Source of the DNA: Psychrobacter pygoscelis | GTDB lineage: Bacteria > Pseudomonadota > Gammaproteobacteria > Pseudomonadales > Moraxellaceae | Assembly: GCF_004335015.1 (NCBI RefSeq) | Contig: NZ_RQRU01000001.1 | Location: 1,054,001-1,118,000 of the forward strand | Reading direction: 5' to 3' | DNA length: 64,000 nucleotides | Part shown: piece by piece, positions 62,749 to 64,000 of the stretch | Layout: every line of letters starts with the position of its first letter | How positions within the stretch are numbered: the first letter of the stretch is position 1 | Program-made: the position numbers and the translations under genes | Notes under the pieces: model-generated | Told to the model about the DNA's origin: nothing | Database searches by the model: none | Seen by the model: the letters and a program-made list of their open reading frames with translations, nothing else

Positions 62749-63402
62749 ATGCAGTTTGCTGTAATTGGATTGGGCGTATTTGGCCGCGCTTGTGCTTTTG
62801 AGCTGCAGCGCCAAGGCAATGAAGTCCTAGGTATCGATATGGATGATCGTGAGGTCAGCAAGGTAAGCGGCGAGCTAAGTCACGCTGTCATTGCTGATGC
62901 AACGGATAAAGAAACCATCAAGGAGCTTAATTTAAGTCAGTTTGACGGTATTATGGTTAGTATCGGTGATAATCTAGAAGCCAGCCTACTGTGTACGCTA
63001 AACCTCATTAATCTGCCCGCCAAAAATCTGTGGGTCAAAGCGAAGACTGACGCCCATCATGCCATCCTTGATAGTTTGGGAATTGAGAATATCATCCATC
63101 CTGAACAAGATATGGGTATCCGAATTGCTCAAGCGATGAACTATCCCATGATGAAGCAGTATCTGGCGCTAGGCGGTGAAGAGTACCTAGTACGTATTGA
63201 CGTTCATCCAAACTTTACACCGCAGACCATTGCCAAGATTCGAAACTCTCATCCCACCACTTCATTAGTGTTACTTATCCACCAAGGAGAGATGATCCGT
63301 GTCTTTAATGATGACCGGGCCGTCCAACCTGGTGACAGGCTGGTGTTTATTGGTCGCCTTGAAGATTTAAAAAGATTGGCGAAATACTTCCGCCGACACT
63401 AA
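62749..63402 (+). CDS. ktrA: potassium uptake regulator, TrkA/KtrA-type RCK protein
   Basis: The 217-aa cytoplasmic protein has a Rossmann NAD-binding motif GLGVFGRA (residues 7-14), and Asp30 (DMDD) and DATD segments that fit TrkA-N (RCK) proteins. A C-terminal RCK_C half ends near residue 217 (LAKYFRRH). At this length it has one RCK unit, as in KtrA rather than the two-unit TrkA. The plus-strand transporter gene follows 118 bp downstream, so together they form a Ktr-type K+ uptake system. Confidence 0.85.
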   Translation: MQFAVIGLGVFGRACAFELQRQGNEVLGIDMDDREVSKVSGELSHAVIADATDKETIKELNLSQFDGIMVSIGDNLEASLLCTLNLINLPAKNLWVKAKTDAHHAILDSLGIENIIHPEQDMGIRIAQAMNYPMMKQYLALGGEEYLVRIDVHPNFTPQTIAKIRNSHPTTSLVLLIHQGEMIRVFNDDRAVQPGDRLVFIGRLEDLKRLAKYFRRH

Positions 63403-63520
63403 CTCAGCTAATAATGATATCGACATTTAAATTGTCTGCTGTCAATTTTTGCTTTTAACATTAGTTTATTGGTGCCACCTTCAAATGGCTCTGGTTTAGG
63501 TACTTTAATGTAGGTAGTGC

Positions 63521-64000
63521 ATGATGAACGTTCGCAAACGGCTGTTAATGTCTCCACCCGTAATCCTAGCCCTAGGATTTATAGTTCTAATAACCTCTGG
63601 CAGCTGCCTTCTAAAACTACCTGGTGCTACCTTCGATAATATTACTTGGATGCAGGCCGCATTTACAGCGACGTCAGCGGTTACGGTGACGGGGCTGAGT
63701 ATCGTTGACACCGCGAATTTTACTCGCTTTGGTCAGTTGGTGATCGCCTTTCTTATTCAGTTTGGCGGGCTAGGTTTTATGACTTTTGCCGTGCTAGCCT
63801 TTTTTAGTCTTCAGCGCCGCCTTAATATTCCTAGTCAGATGATCGCCCGCGAAGCGTTCGCCGAGACCAGCTTTGGTAATATTTTTGATACGGCAAAGGC
63901 TGTGATGATGATCTCATTGACGGTCGAATCTATCGGCTTCGTAGCCCTGACAATGGCCTTTTGGCCACATATGAGCAGTCAGGAGGCCATCTACCACGGG
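63521..64000 (+). CDS. ktrB: potassium transporter, TrkH/KtrB family (3' truncated by window end)
   Basis: An open frame begins at ATG 63521 and has no stop before the window ends (160 codons). It reads MMNVRKRLLMSPPVILALG, then a hydrophobic pass, then AAFTATSAVTVTGLSIVD at about residues 48-65. This is the first selectivity-filter loop (TxTGL) of TrkH/KtrB proteins. LVIAFLIQFGGLGFMTFAVL follows as the next helix. It belongs with the upstream ktrA. The second codon is also ATG, so either could be the start. Confidence 0.85.
   Translation, partial: MMNVRKRLLMSPPVILALGFIVLITSGSCLLKLPGATFDNITWMQAAFTATSAVTVTGLSIVDTANFTRFGQLVIAFLIQFGGLGFMTFAVLAFFSLQRRLNIPSQMIAREAFAETSFGNIFDTAKAVMMISLTVESIGFVALTMAFWPHMSSQEAIYHG

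Overview
The window looks like a core chromosomal segment of a gammaproteobacterium of the family Moraxellaceae, most likely Psychrobacter. This is inferred from a base composition in the mid 40s % G+C, the gene content and order, and the protein sequences; no database search was possible. Nearly all of it is housekeeping DNA. I see no insertion sequence, prophage, CRISPR array, toxin-antitoxin pair or defence system.

Left part (1-26 kb). It opens with the tail of an unidentified gene, two small membrane proteins and a UDG-superfamily-like protein. Two tandem polyamine-type substrate-binding lipoproteins follow, with no transporter genes beside them, then a FUSC-family membrane protein and a dual-specificity phosphatase. 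Glutamate synthase comes next (gltB, then gltD, on the minus strand with an unusually long spacer). A DamX-like SPOR protein, aroB and aroK follow, and then the type IV pilus assembly operon pilMNOPQ, read away from a divergent class A penicillin-binding protein (mrcA/ponA).

Central part (26-46 kb). One minus-strand block joins what are two separate loci in E. coli: rpsL-rpsG-fusA-tuf, tRNA-Trp, secE-nusG, rplK-rplA-rplJ-rplL and rpoB-rpoC. Several control elements can be read directly. They are a near-consensus promoter before rpsL, a hairpin leader on rpsL, a promoter driving tRNA-Trp, a terminator between nusG and rplK, an L10-leader-type autoregulatory RNA before rplJ, a hairpin with a U-tract after rplL with a promoter embedded in it, and a strong terminator after rpoC.

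Right part (46-64 kb). An EcsC-family protein is followed by fabB-pabB, then the minus-strand series ibaG-murA-hisG-hisD-hisC. An alpha/beta hydrolase, a BON-domain (DolP-like) lipoprotein, yraN and the divergent rsmI come next. The window ends with a PfkB-family sugar/adenosine kinase and a TrkA/KtrA-TrkH/KtrB potassium uptake pair; the second gene of that pair runs off the end.

The most unusual signals are non-coding. At about ten intergenic sites there are two to four degenerate tandem copies of an unrelated 14-21 bp unit. A promoter whose -35 box lies in the loop of the rplL terminator/attenuator precedes an exceptionally long (about 1 kb) rplL-rpoB spacer. The rpsL mRNA 5' end can pair with sequence just upstream of the rpsL ribosome binding site.
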